A stretch of DNA of 19,663 nt from Candidatus Wildermuthbacteria bacterium (GCA_016177065.1 JACOVZ010000049.1:1-19663); one strand, 5' to 3'; shown: positions 8,024 to 15,432, counted from the first letter of the stretch. A program made the numbers and translations. The notes: a model not told the origin generated them from the letters alone.

Positions 8024-8859
8024 GGTTGAAGCAAGGAAACTACTTTCTCTTTTGCGAGGCGCATATTGTTGTGGGGGAAATCAAACAAGGCCCATGATCC
8101 CTTTTCTTTTGCCCCCAGATTCAGGGAGAATTTCTTGCGCAGTTCTGCTTTGCCGGTCCGCAAAATTCCCTGCACCCTGTTTTTCGGGGAAGATTCAAGC
8201 AGGCAGAGAAAGGAAACCTCGGGCTTTGCCCAGGAGATAAGGCTTTGGAATACAGAGCGAATGTCTTTTGTGTTGGTCTGCGTGTCGCGGAAGTCCCTTT
8301 TTTCAAGAGAAGCAAGGCACAGCTGATGTTCTCTGGAGAAGATTATGGAATGCAGGGTTCTCAAGAGAAGTTTCTCGGAGGGGATTTGGAAGGGCGAGAG
8401 AAGAGACAGAGAAATTTCCAGAGCTTTTCCTGAATTCCAGAAGCGGAAATGGGGGTTTGTCGTGATCTCTTGATTGTGCAAAGCCTCCTTCTCTCCTACA
8501 ATAATGGTGAGATCCGGATCAGGGCTTGGTTCCAGCTGAACGTGTTCCGGGTTCAGCTGGCCCTGGCTGAGAGAAAAGGAAAACCTGAGGTCCTGCTCGC
8601 TTTTTTCATAGGAAACATGAGAAATGCAGGAAGCCATTCCTTTTAAAGAAATGGCTGCGCTCTGCAGGGGAAATGATGATTTGTCCATCCACTCTGCAGA
8701 GGGCAGAGAGAAAAAGCCCTCTTTGAACCTCATGGATTTTCCAAGATTAGAGAGCGCATGAAAAATCGCAAGAGCTTCTCCAAGATCACCAGAATCAGCT
8801 CCGGATCCCGGAGCTATCTCAATAACCTGCGATTTTTGGATGAGTTCCAAGGGAGACAT
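8020..8859 (-). CDS. Degenerate DHH-phosphoesterase-like protein, probably non-catalytic
   Basis: I read this 279-residue protein as a divergent relative of the NrnA-like DHH phosphoesterases found in CPR genomes. The N-terminus (ADSGDLGEALAIFHALSNLGK, residues 21-41) has the spacing of the family's DxDGxxSxxAL region but not its metal-binding aspartates. The segment around residues 80-125 (VSYEKSEQDLRFSFSL, then PDPDLTIIVGEKEAL) has the strand pattern before and after the family's second motif. A DHH triplet and the C-terminal GGGGH loop are missing. No signal peptide or membrane span is evident. It precedes the pilB-like ATPase with an ATGA overlap, so a joint role, perhaps as a binding partner, is possible. 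The family assignment comes from remembered sequence pattern and needs a profile search. Confidence 0.5.
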   Translation of the reverse strand: MSPLELIQKSQVIEIAPGSGADSGDLGEALAIFHALSNLGKSMRFKEGFFSLPSAEWMDKSSFPLQSAAISLKGMASCISHVSYEKSEQDLRFSFSLSQGQLNPEHVQLEPSPDPDLTIIVGEKEALHNQEITTNPHFRFWNSGKALEISLSLLSPFQIPSEKLLLRTLHSIIFSREHQLCLASLEKRDFRDTQTNTKDIRSVFQSLISWAKPEVSFLCLLESSPKNRVQGILRTGKAELRKKFSLNLGAKEKGSWALFDFPHNNMRLAKEKVVSLLQP

Positions 8860-8871
8860 GTAAGTTATTTC

Positions 8872-8900
8872 ACACTACAGAATGCCTTCTCAAAAGTCAA
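8872..8900 (-). promoter_or_regulatory. Possible promoter of the DHH-like/pilB-like pair
   Basis: On the minus strand, TTGACT (5/6), a 17-bp spacer, then the weak -10 TAGTGT, ending 12 nt before the ATG. It lies over the first codons of tsaE, because the divergent genes are only 22 bp apart. The -35 is good and the -10 poor. Confidence 0.3.
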
Positions 8901-9364
8901 CCAAATCCGCCCTAGAAACAGAAGCGCTGGCGATAAACATTGCCAGCTCAATACGCCCTCGCCTCAAAGGGGCTTTTGTCATTGCGCTCCAAGGGGATCT
9001 CGGGAGCGGGAAGACCACGTTTGCGAGAGGTTTTGCAAGGGGCCTGGGCATCAAGGGAAAGATTTTGAGCCCCACGTTTCTCATTATAAAAGCATACAAG
9101 ATCCCTCTCGCAGAATCTTCTTTTAAGAGGTTTGTGCACGTGGACTGCTATAGGCTGAAAAGCCCCAAAGAGCTTTTGAGTCTTGGGTGGAAAGATATTA
9201 TGGCGGATCCCAGAAATGTCGTGCTGGTGGAATGGGCTGATATGGCAAAATCCATAATTCCAAAATCCGCATGGCGGATTAGATTTTCCCATAAAGGGGG
9301 GAATGAGCGCGGCATTATGTTCAAGAGTTCAGGCTTGACGAAAAGCGCAAGAGCGCTACTGTGA
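8882..9364 (+). CDS. tsaE: tRNA threonylcarbamoyladenosine biosynthesis ATPase TsaE
   Basis: TsaE is the ATPase that works with TsaD and TsaB to make the t6A37 modification of ANN-decoding tRNAs. The 160-residue protein has the Walker A GDLGSGKTT at 38-46, the SPTF loop at 63-66, the HVDCYRL motif at 86-92 and VVLVEWAD at 113-120, all family hallmarks at normal spacing. Length is typical. The last dozen residues after NERGIMF look unconserved. It diverges from the DHH-like gene across 22 bp and is followed by a 127-bp stretch leading to the accessory operon promoter. No tsaB or tsaD is in the window. Confidence 0.94.
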   Translation: MPSQKSTKSALETEALAINIASSIRPRLKGAFVIALQGDLGSGKTTFARGFARGLGIKGKILSPTFLIIKAYKIPLAESSFKRFVHVDCYRLKSPKELLSLGWKDIMADPRNVVLVEWADMAKSIIPKSAWRIRFSHKGGNERGIMFKSSGLTKSARALL

Positions 9365-9392
9365 AGCTTGGTTCTGTGTATTTCATAGAGTC

Positions 9393-9419
9393 GGTCTAAC
9401 TATAACAGCTAGCTAGACC
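9393..9419. repeat. Imperfect inverted repeat after tsaE
   Basis: GGTCTA at 9393-9398 and TAGACC at 9414-9419 flank a 15-bp centre that includes the self-complementary AGCTAGCT (9407-9414). It has no T-run, so it is not a classical terminator. It may be an operator or a remnant at the left edge of the accessory operon. Confidence 0.3.
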
Positions 9420-9464
9420 CGTTGGAAACTTAACTATACCTACACAAAACCATCCTAAATATAA

Positions 9465-9488
9465 GGAGTTTAGCACTTCGGAGTTCAG
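9465..9488 (+). repeat. Tandem operator-like direct repeat upstream of the accessory operon
   Basis: GGAGTTTAG (9465-9473) is repeated as GGAGTTCAG (9480-9488), 15 bp apart and ending 3 bp before the -35 box. Position and spacing suit binding by a regulator, possibly the winged-helix-like protein encoded just downstream. This is inference. Confidence 0.35.
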
Positions 9489-9491
9489 GTA

Positions 9492-9520
9492 TTGACAAGG
9501 TTTAGAGTATGAGCTATACT
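9492..9520 (+). promoter_or_regulatory. Near-consensus promoter of the winged-helix/PemK-like operon, leaderless
   Basis: TTGACA (6/6), a 17-bp spacer, TATACT (5/6), then exactly 6 nt to the ATG at 9527. The expected transcription start falls on or next to that ATG. This rules out the in-frame ATG at 9509, which lies inside the spacer, as the start. Confidence 0.75.
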
Positions 9521-9526
9521 GTATCT

Positions 9527-10360
9527 ATGAAAAACACAACAATAGAGAGCGTTATTAAGAGAAAGTCTAGAGAGAGAAGTGTTGCGTACCCATCTCTGAA
9601 CCTTGAGAGTGCTGTTGATTCTGTTGCTAAGCTCCGTTCAGCACTTGGTAAGGGCCCATATTCCCGCGAAGATGCTGCAAAAGCACTTGGTTATTCAGGG
9701 CTCTCGGGAGCTTCTGCGCGAGCTGTTGCCGCACTAGTGCACTACGGCTTGTTAGAAAGAAATGGGAACACTTATTTTACCAGCGAACTGAGCGAAGAGA
9801 TTGTTCATCCCACCGACGATACTGGAATGAAAAAACTACGGGCACTAGTAATGGCCGCTAGAACCCCACGGTTATTTGAGCGATTGATAAGCAAGTTTCA
9901 GAGCCAGTCTTTGCCTGGTCTTCTAGAGAATATTTTGATGCGAGAGGGGGTAAGTAGCGGTTCAGCGAAAGAAGCTGCCACTACTTTTAAGGAAACTCTT
10001 CAATACGCAGGGTTACTGAAGAATGGAGTGGTAAGTGCAGTAGAACAGGTGACAGAGGATGGTTCAGAAATGCAAGAAAAACCCGAGCAGTCAGAGACTG
10101 AACGGGCGCGTATGAAGCAGGTGGGAGAAGAGTCCCCCTACAATTTCAGTAAGATGTATTCGTTCACCGATTCAGGAGAAGGGTGGGATCTTAAAGTTGT
10201 TTCCGAACGGCCTATCCCCATAGATACAAAAACAGCAATACTTGGGATTGCGGGGAAATTAGATATGCTAAATAGTGGCCAGGATGAAAAGAAAGAAGCA
10301 GGGATTGAACGTAAAGACGTACCCGGGCAAGATGGCAAAAGAAGAATTCAAAAATCTTGA
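9527..10360 (+). CDS. Uncharacterised protein with winged-helix-like N-terminal region
   Basis: A 277-residue soluble protein of unknown function. Residues about 20-95 (AYPSLNLESAV, SREDAAKALGYSGLSGASARAVAALVHYGLLER) look like a winged helix-turn-helix unit. A second similar helical unit follows (RTPRLFERL to FKETLQYAGLL, about 105-170). A charged low-complexity linker leads to a small C-terminal segment, WDLKVVSERPIPIDTKTAI. I have seen this layout in unnamed bacterial proteins, often in accessory loci, but cannot give a family name. The start at 9527 is chosen because the promoter overlaps the upstream ATG. The next gene, 8 bp downstream, is PemK/MazF-like, so this protein could be its antitoxin or the operon's repressor. 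At 277 residues it is much larger than usual MazE-type antitoxins. Confidence 0.75.
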   Translation: MKNTTIESVIKRKSRERSVAYPSLNLESAVDSVAKLRSALGKGPYSREDAAKALGYSGLSGASARAVAALVHYGLLERNGNTYFTSELSEEIVHPTDDTGMKKLRALVMAARTPRLFERLISKFQSQSLPGLLENILMREGVSSGSAKEAATTFKETLQYAGLLKNGVVSAVEQVTEDGSEMQEKPEQSETERARMKQVGEESPYNFSKMYSFTDSGEGWDLKVVSERPIPIDTKTAILGIAGKLDMLNSGQDEKKEAGIERKDVPGQDGKRRIQKS

Positions 10361-10368
10361 TATTCTAT

Positions 10369-10767
10369 ATGACTTACAGCAAGGATTTTGATGCTTGGAA
10401 CGAAGAAAAAAAGAAACTGCAGGTAACCGAGCCTGAGCTCTTCTTTCATGAGCGGGAAGTGTGGTGGTGCAGGCTGGGAGTGAATATTGGATTTGAAGAA
10501 GACGGCAAGAATTCACAATTTGCTCGTCCGGTAGTTATTATAAAAACCTACAGCATTAATGCCGCTCTTGTTGTTCCTCTTACTACAACAGAAAAAACCG
10601 GGATTTATTACTTTGATGTTGGAAAAGTAGATGGGCGTGTCGCCAAGGCCGTGCTCTCCCAAGTGCGTTTTGTAGACAAGAGAAGAATGATTAACAAGGT
10701 TGATGTTATAAGCAAGAGCGTATTTGAAAAACTGCGTTCGGCTATTATTGCGATAAATCTTACATAA
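10369..10767 (+). CDS. PemK/MazF-family toxin-like protein
   Basis: The 132-residue protein matches the PemK/MazF endoribonuclease fold. It has a basic, helical N-terminal extension, the strand EVWWCRLGVNIGFEEDGK, then ARPVVIIK, VPLTTTEKTG and LSQVRFVDKRRM, corresponding to the RPVVVL, CTT and QVKSIDW regions of MazF. Family members cut mRNA or tRNA at short sequences and are usually restrained by a small antitoxin encoded next to them. The conserved Arg and Thr are present, so activity is plausible. ATG 10369 is preferred over an in-frame TTG at 10357 that overlaps the upstream stop. It lies 8 bp after the winged-helix-like gene without its own promoter. Confidence 0.85.
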   Translation: MTYSKDFDAWNEEKKKLQVTEPELFFHEREVWWCRLGVNIGFEEDGKNSQFARPVVIIKTYSINAALVVPLTTTEKTGIYYFDVGKVDGRVAKAVLSQVRFVDKRRMINKVDVISKSVFEKLRSAIIAINLT

Positions 10768-10774
10768 AAATTCT

Positions 10775-10798
10775 CCCCCGCCTTTTTAGGGGCGGGGG
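10775..10798 (+). terminator. GC-rich hairpin after the PemK-like gene
   Basis: CCCCCGCC and GGCGGGGG form a perfect 8-bp stem around an 8-nt loop, starting 7 bp after the stop. There is no U-tract on the + strand; the only T-run is on the minus strand side (TTTTT, 4 nt away). It probably ends or pauses the operon transcript, but it is not a canonical intrinsic terminator. Confidence 0.5.
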
Positions 10799-10846
10799 CG
10801 AGGCCGAAGCCATTTGTATCTATAGTATACCAAGAATTGTCAAGTG

Positions 10847-10874
10847 TTGTCAATGGGGGAACTTAGAGTAAGAT
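10847..10874 (+). promoter_or_regulatory. polA promoter, leaderless geometry
   Basis: TTGTCA, a 16-bp spacer, TAAGAT (4/6), then 6 nt to the polA ATG. A second TTGTCAA lies 9 bp upstream (10838-10844), giving a tandem repeat at the -35, and GTATCTATAGTATAC just before it could be another -10 region or an operator. Confidence 0.5.
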
Positions 10875-10880
10875 GGGGAT

Positions 10881-13100
10881 ATGCCAGAAAAGAAAACCCT
10901 CCTTATCATTGACTCAAATTCGCTTATACACCGCGCATTCCACGCCCTGCCCCCCCTTTCAACCTCAAAGGGGGAAATGGTGAACGCGGTGTACGGCTTT
11001 TTGCTTGCGTTTTTCAAGGCGGCAAAAGAGTTCCGTCCGGAATACGTTGCGGCCTGCTTTGACGTGCCAAGGCCCACCAAACGGCACGAGAAGTTCAAAG
11101 CCTACAAGGCAAAAAGAGAAAAGGCTCCTAACGAATTGTACAGCCAAATGCCTCAGGTTAAAGATGTGCTGAAATCTTTTCATATCCCCGTGTTTGAAAA
11201 AGAAGGATACGAAGCAGATGACCTTATCGGCACCATTGCGAAACATGCCCATAAAAAGCAGGCGCATCCTCCCTTGAGAGTTGTCGTCTTGAGCGGAGAC
11301 ATGGATACATTGCAGCTCGTAGACGAGCACACCTCAGTCTATACAATGAGAAAGGGGATTCAGGACACTGTTTTATACGACACTGCCCTGGTAAAGGAGC
11401 GATTTTCCGGTTTAACCCCAGGCCAAGTTATAGATTACAAGGGCTTGCGGGGAGATCCCTCAGACAACATTCCGGGCGTCACGGGAGTTGGAGAAAAAAC
11501 AGCAATTGATCTGCTCTTGAAGTTTAGATCAGTGGAGAATTTGTACAAAGAGCTTGAAGAGCGCACAGAGAAGGCAAAGAGTTTGAAGCCCAGAGTTTCA
11601 GAATTACTGAAACAGTACAAAGACCAGGCATTCTTAAACAAAGAGCTTGCAACGCTTGATAGAGACGCCCCGATTGATTTTCATATTAAAGACCTTGCGT
11701 GGAAGGATTTCTCGCTTGAAGAGGCCAAAACCAAGCTGGAATCTTTTGAATTCAAGACTCTTGTGCCCAAATTGCAGGAGCTTGTCTCAAAGCCCGCTTC
11801 TTCTCGCCCCCTGCTTTTCCAGGAAGAAGGGATAGCTTCCCGCATTGAGAGGCTGTTTGGGCAGGGAGTGTTTTCAAAGAAGATTTATGAACTTGAAAAA
11901 AGCCTTATTCCGGTTATTGCAGACATGGAAAAGATCGGCATTAAGATAGATGCTTTGTATTTCAAGTCTCTTGCAAAAGAAGTCTCAGGGGAGCTTAAAA
12001 AACTTGAGAGCCGCATATTTGAGCTTGGAGGAGTAGTATTTAATATTAATTCGCCAAAACAGCTTTCAGACGTTTTATTTCAGAATCTTTCCCTTGGGAC
12101 AAAAGGAATCCGCAAAACCAGAGGAGGCTCGCTTTCCACTGCGTCTCCGGAGCTTGAAAAACTGAAATCTTCGCATCCTGTTATCGCGGAAATTCTTGCA
12201 TACCGGGAGCTTGCGAAGCTTCTCAACACATATCTGGAACCGCTTCCTCTGCTTGCGGATTCTGAAGGAAGAATCCATGCGCATTTTGACCAGCTGGGAG
12301 CAGCGACCGGGCGCATGAGCTCTTCTGACCCCAATCTGCAGAATATCCCGGCGCAAGGAACCTGGGGGAAGAGGGTCCGCAAGGGATTTGTCGCCCAAAA
12401 AGGGTTCCAGCTCGTTTCTTTTGATTACTCCCAGATGGAGCTTCGCATTGCGGCCTTTCTTGCCAATGAAAAAAAGATGGAGCAGGTATTTCTTGAAAAA
12501 GGGGATATTCACCGAATGACCGCGGCAGAGGTTTTCGGAGTTTCTCCAGACAAGGTTACAGAGCAAATGAGGTATGAGGCAAAAGCCCTGAACTTCGGGA
12601 TTCTGTACGGCATGGGGGCGCGGGGGTTTGCGCAATCTTCGGGAGTTCCGTTTGAAGAAGCCCAGTCTTTTATTGAAAACTACTTCCTTCGGTTTCCAAA
12701 GATAGCTGAATATATTGAAAGCACCAAGGAGTTTGCGAGAAAGCACGGATACGTGGAAACGATTTTCGGGAGGAAGAGATATGTCCCGGATATTGATTCT
12801 GCAACCCCTCAGATACGGGCTCAGGCGGAACGAGTTGCCGTAAACCATCCGGTGCAAGGCACCGCGGCAGATCTTATGAAAATGGCAATGGCGGCGGCGC
12901 ACGGCAAATTTCAAGGTAAAGACTGCAGAATGGTTCTCCAGATTCATGACGAATTGCTGTTTGAAATCTCAGATGCTACGATAGATCAATTCATCAAGCC
13001 TATCGCAAATGCCATGGAGGTGATTCCAGCAAATGAAATTCCGTTGTTCGTGCAGGCGAAAGCAGGCTTAAACTGGGCTGAGCTTACTGCAAGATTATGA
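10881..13100 (+). CDS. polA: DNA polymerase I, without 3'-5' exonuclease domain
   Basis: This is the repair and lagging-strand polymerase that removes RNA primers and fills gaps. The 739-residue protein is about 190 shorter than E. coli Pol I. The 5'-nuclease domain (1 to about 300) is intact: EADD at 111-114, SGDMDT at 138-143 and GDPSDNIPGV at 191-200. The polymerase domain (about 335-739) has motif A DYSQMELR with Asp515, motif B with Arg564, Lys568, Phe572 and Tyr576, and motif C QIHDELLFE with Asp690. Between them only about 30 residues replace the 3'-5' exonuclease domain, so there is no proofreading. The length is clean, without frameshift debris. It leads an operon with the histidine kinase, response regulator and holA; its stop overlaps the kinase start by ATGA. 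Confidence 0.95.
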   Translation: MPEKKTLLIIDSNSLIHRAFHALPPLSTSKGEMVNAVYGFLLAFFKAAKEFRPEYVAACFDVPRPTKRHEKFKAYKAKREKAPNELYSQMPQVKDVLKSFHIPVFEKEGYEADDLIGTIAKHAHKKQAHPPLRVVVLSGDMDTLQLVDEHTSVYTMRKGIQDTVLYDTALVKERFSGLTPGQVIDYKGLRGDPSDNIPGVTGVGEKTAIDLLLKFRSVENLYKELEERTEKAKSLKPRVSELLKQYKDQAFLNKELATLDRDAPIDFHIKDLAWKDFSLEEAKTKLESFEFKTLVPKLQELVSKPASSRPLLFQEEGIASRIERLFGQGVFSKKIYELEKSLIPVIADMEKIGIKIDALYFKSLAKEVSGELKKLESRIFELGGVVFNINSPKQLSDVLFQNLSLGTKGIRKTRGGSLSTASPELEKLKSSHPVIAEILAYRELAKLLNTYLEPLPLLADSEGRIHAHFDQLGAATGRMSSSDPNLQNIPAQGTWGKRVRKGFVAQKGFQLVSFDYSQMELRIAAFLANEKKMEQVFLEKGDIHRMTAAEVFGVSPDKVTEQMRYEAKALNFGILYGMGARGFAQSSGVPFEEAQSFIENYFLRFPKIAEYIESTKEFARKHGYVETIFGRKRYVPDIDSATPQIRAQAERVAVNHPVQGTAADLMKMAMAAAHGKFQGKDCRMVLQIHDELLFEISDATIDQFIKPIANAMEVIPANEIPLFVQAKAGLNWAELTARL

Positions 13101-14131
13101 GATTCTCTCTTCAGCTTATCGTAGGATTCGTTGTCGCGCTCTTGCTTTTTGCGAGCGTGATGGCGGTGTATTTCGCGGCGTCAAACGAATTCACCCTGCC
13201 CCTTACCATCATAGCCATTATTAACATGGAGGCGGTTTTGTTCTTTGTTTTCTTGATCACGAGAGGGGTTCTGAGGCCTCTGGAGAAGATTCGCGCCGTA
13301 ATCAAGAAAGTCGGAGAAGGAGATTTTGCGGTGCGCGTTGTTCTTGCCACAAACAAGGAGCTCCGCGAGTTCGCGGACTCCATCAACGACATGATCTCTC
13401 GTTTGCAAACCGCAAAGAAAAGAGAAGAAGAGGTTGAGAAGCTGAAAACCGAATTCGTTTCTTTGGCGGCGCATCAGCTGAGAACCCCCTTGTCCCAGGT
13501 GAAATGGACGATTCAGCTTCTGGGAGACCAAGATTTGGGCAAGCTTACCAAGGAACAGCAGGAGATTATCAAGAAGATGGGAGTTTCCAATGAAAAAATG
13601 ATTCAGCTCGTGAATGATTTGCTCAACGTTGCAAGAATAGAAGAGGGCAGATACCTGTTCCAGCCTTCGGATGTCCAGCTTGAAGAGGTTGTTTCAGAAG
13701 TGGTACAATCATATAAGGAGGTTGCAGAGAGAAAAAAGATTCAGCTTGTTTCAGAGCTTCCGCCAGAGAGGCTTAAGAAGATTACGGCAGACAAAGAAAA
13801 AATCCAGCTCGCGGTCCAGAACCTCATAGACAACGCATTGAGATACACCAAAGAAAAGGGCGTGGTAAGCGTTCGGGTTCTGAGCAATGGCAGGGAAGCA
13901 GAGGTTTCTGTTCAGGACAACGGCATTGGAATACCCGAAGACCAAAAGCAGAGAGTGTTTGAAAGGTTCTTCAGGGCGCGGAACGCAAAAATGGTCGAGA
14001 CTCAAGGAACAGGGCTTGGATTGTATCTTGCCAAAAACATCATGGAAGCCCACGGAGGAAGAATGTGGTTTGAATCGGAAGAATCAAAGGGCACGACATT
14101 CCACCTCTCGGTTCCTTTTAAGAATAACTAA
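13097..14131 (+). CDS. Sensor histidine kinase with minimal extracytoplasmic part
   Basis: This membrane kinase should phosphorylate a response regulator, probably the one encoded next to it. The 344-residue protein has two membrane spans (about 6-28 and 35-55) separated by only six or seven residues, a HAMP linker (about 56-107), a HisKA domain with His126 in AAHQLRTPL, and a HATPase domain. The latter shows the N box NLIDNALRYT at 242-251, G1 DNGIGIP at 274-280, F box ERFFRA at 289-294 and G2 GTGLGL at 304-309. All catalytic motifs are intact. With almost no outside loop, the signal must be sensed in or at the membrane or through HAMP. Translation is coupled to polA by ATGA. The ligand is unknown. 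Confidence 0.93.
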   Translation: MRFSLQLIVGFVVALLLFASVMAVYFAASNEFTLPLTIIAIINMEAVLFFVFLITRGVLRPLEKIRAVIKKVGEGDFAVRVVLATNKELREFADSINDMISRLQTAKKREEEVEKLKTEFVSLAAHQLRTPLSQVKWTIQLLGDQDLGKLTKEQQEIIKKMGVSNEKMIQLVNDLLNVARIEEGRYLFQPSDVQLEEVVSEVVQSYKEVAERKKIQLVSELPPERLKKITADKEKIQLAVQNLIDNALRYTKEKGVVSVRVLSNGREAEVSVQDNGIGIPEDQKQRVFERFFRARNAKMVETQGTGLGLYLAKNIMEAHGGRMWFESEESKGTTFHLSVPFKNN

Positions 14132-14136
14132 CGCCT

Positions 14137-14502
14137 ATGCAAAAAATATTAGTAATTGAAGACGATAAATTCCTCAGGGATCTTCTGCTTCAGAAATTGG
14201 CGAAAGAAGGGTATGAATCCCTTGAGGCGCTGGACGGAACCCAGGGCCTGAAAAAGATACAAGAGGAGAAGCCGAATCTTGTGGTTTTAGACCTCATCCT
14301 TCCTGGCATGGACGGTTTTGAGGTGCTGAGACTCGCGAAAGAAAACCAGGAAACCGCGCACATCCCCCTTCTTGTCCTTTCCAACCTTGGAGAAAGAGAA
14401 GATGTGGAAAGAGCTCTGAAGCTTGGAGCCGCAGATTTCATGGTCAAATCCCAATTCACTCCGGGAGAAATAGTAAGCAGGATCAAGTCAATTCTCGGAT
14501 AA
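14137..14502 (+). CDS. Single-domain response regulator (CheY-like)
   Basis: This 121-residue protein is a bare receiver domain. The acidic pocket is Asp9/Asp10, the phosphoacceptor is Asp52 in VVLDLILPGMDG, the switch residue is Ser82, and Lys104 lies in FMVKS. There is no DNA-binding or enzymatic output domain, so it acts by protein contact or in a relay to something outside the window. It starts 5 bp after the histidine kinase and abuts holA without a gap. The kinase is the natural partner by position. Confidence 0.93.
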   Translation: MQKILVIEDDKFLRDLLLQKLAKEGYESLEALDGTQGLKKIQEEKPNLVVLDLILPGMDGFEVLRLAKENQETAHIPLLVLSNLGEREDVERALKLGAADFMVKSQFTPGEIVSRIKSILG

Positions 14503-15432
14503 ATGCTTATCTTTTTATACGGGAGCGACACGTTGCGCGCCTCAAGAAAGATTCAGGAAATCAAAGAGGGCTATTTGAAGGCGAACCGCCAGGGGCACAA
14601 CCTGCGCTTTTTTGATTGTTCAGCAGTTGGGGAGGAAGATATGAAGAGAGAGCTTGAAGCCGTATCTCTTTTTAAAGAAAAAAAGCTTCTCATTCTCAAA
14701 AATCCGCTTGCAAACAGAGAGCTCTCAGATCTTTTAAGAACTATGAAGAAGCATCTGGAAAAGACAGAAGATCTCCTGGTATTCTGGGAGGAGGGCCTGC
14801 TTCCAAAGAGCAATGCTTTTTGCAGGTTTCTTCTGGAACATGCCAAGACCCAGGAGTTTTCTCCTTTGTCTAGGGCATCTTTGAAGCAATGGGTTTTGAA
14901 AGAGTTCCGAAAACACCATACGGCCATTGGCGAGGAAGCGCTGGATTTTTTGGTTAAGAGCGAAGGTGATGATATGTGGAAGCTTTCCAGTGAAATACAA
15001 AAGCTTGCTGCCTTTGCGTTTTCCCTTGGCTTCAAAGTGTCTCTTGCGAATGTGCAGAGTTTTATCAGAGTCCAGGCGGAGTCGGATATTTTTTCAACCA
15101 TTGATGCCCTTGCCTCTTCAAATCGCGCACAGGCGCTGCAGCTTCTTTTCTCGCGCCTTCAAAGAGGTGAGTCCCCCCTGTATCTTCTTTCAATGATTGC
15201 GTATCAGTTCCGGAATCTTCTTGAGATCAAAGATGCGCTGGACAAGAAACTTCCCCTGGGCAGTCTTTCTTTGCACCCTTTTGTTCTAAAAAAAGGGCAG
15301 GCGGCAGTTTCAAGGTTTTCTTTTGAACGGCTGAAGGAAATCTACGGGAAGATCATTGACGCAGATTGCGCAATAAAAACAGGGGAAAGATCCCCTGGGG
15401 TTAGACTTTCCCTGCTGGCAGCTTCTCTATGA
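14503..15432 (+). CDS. holA: DNA polymerase III subunit delta
   Basis: Delta is the wrench of the clamp loader that opens the beta ring encoded by genes such as the dnaN at the window's left edge. The 309-residue protein starts with the family's MLIFLYGSDTLRASRKI strand-loop, where the P-loop is degenerate as expected for delta. It continues with the RELEAVSLFKEKKLLIL segment, a helical middle (WVLKEFRKHHTAI) and the C-terminal collar helices (SPLYLLSMIAYQFRNLLEI, IYGKIIDADCAIKTG). Size is usual. The ATG follows the response-regulator stop directly. It converges on rpsT with a 6-bp stop overlap; the holA/rpsT neighbourhood is also found in Firmicutes. Confidence 0.92.
   Translation: MLIFLYGSDTLRASRKIQEIKEGYLKANRQGHNLRFFDCSAVGEEDMKRELEAVSLFKEKKLLILKNPLANRELSDLLRTMKKHLEKTEDLLVFWEEGLLPKSNAFCRFLLEHAKTQEFSPLSRASLKQWVLKEFRKHHTAIGEEALDFLVKSEGDDMWKLSSEIQKLAAFAFSLGFKVSLANVQSFIRVQAESDIFSTIDALASSNRAQALQLLFSRLQRGESPLYLLSMIAYQFRNLLEIKDALDKKLPLGSLSLHPFVLKKGQAAVSRFSFERLKEIYGKIIDADCAIKTGERSPGVRLSLLAASL

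Noticed and set aside
9509..9526. Upstream ATG for the winged-helix-like gene
   Set aside because: It lies between the -35 and -10 boxes, so it would not be on the transcript.
10357..10368. TTG start for the PemK-like gene
   Set aside because: It would overlap the upstream stop; the ATG 12 bases later is the better codon and nothing conserved is lost.
10768..10800. Canonical rho-independent terminator after the PemK-like gene
   Set aside because: The stem is strong but the + strand lacks a U-tract; recorded only as a hairpin with moderate confidence.
12075..12947. 290-residue minus-strand ORF
   Set aside because: Lies wholly antisense to the conserved polymerase domain of polA.
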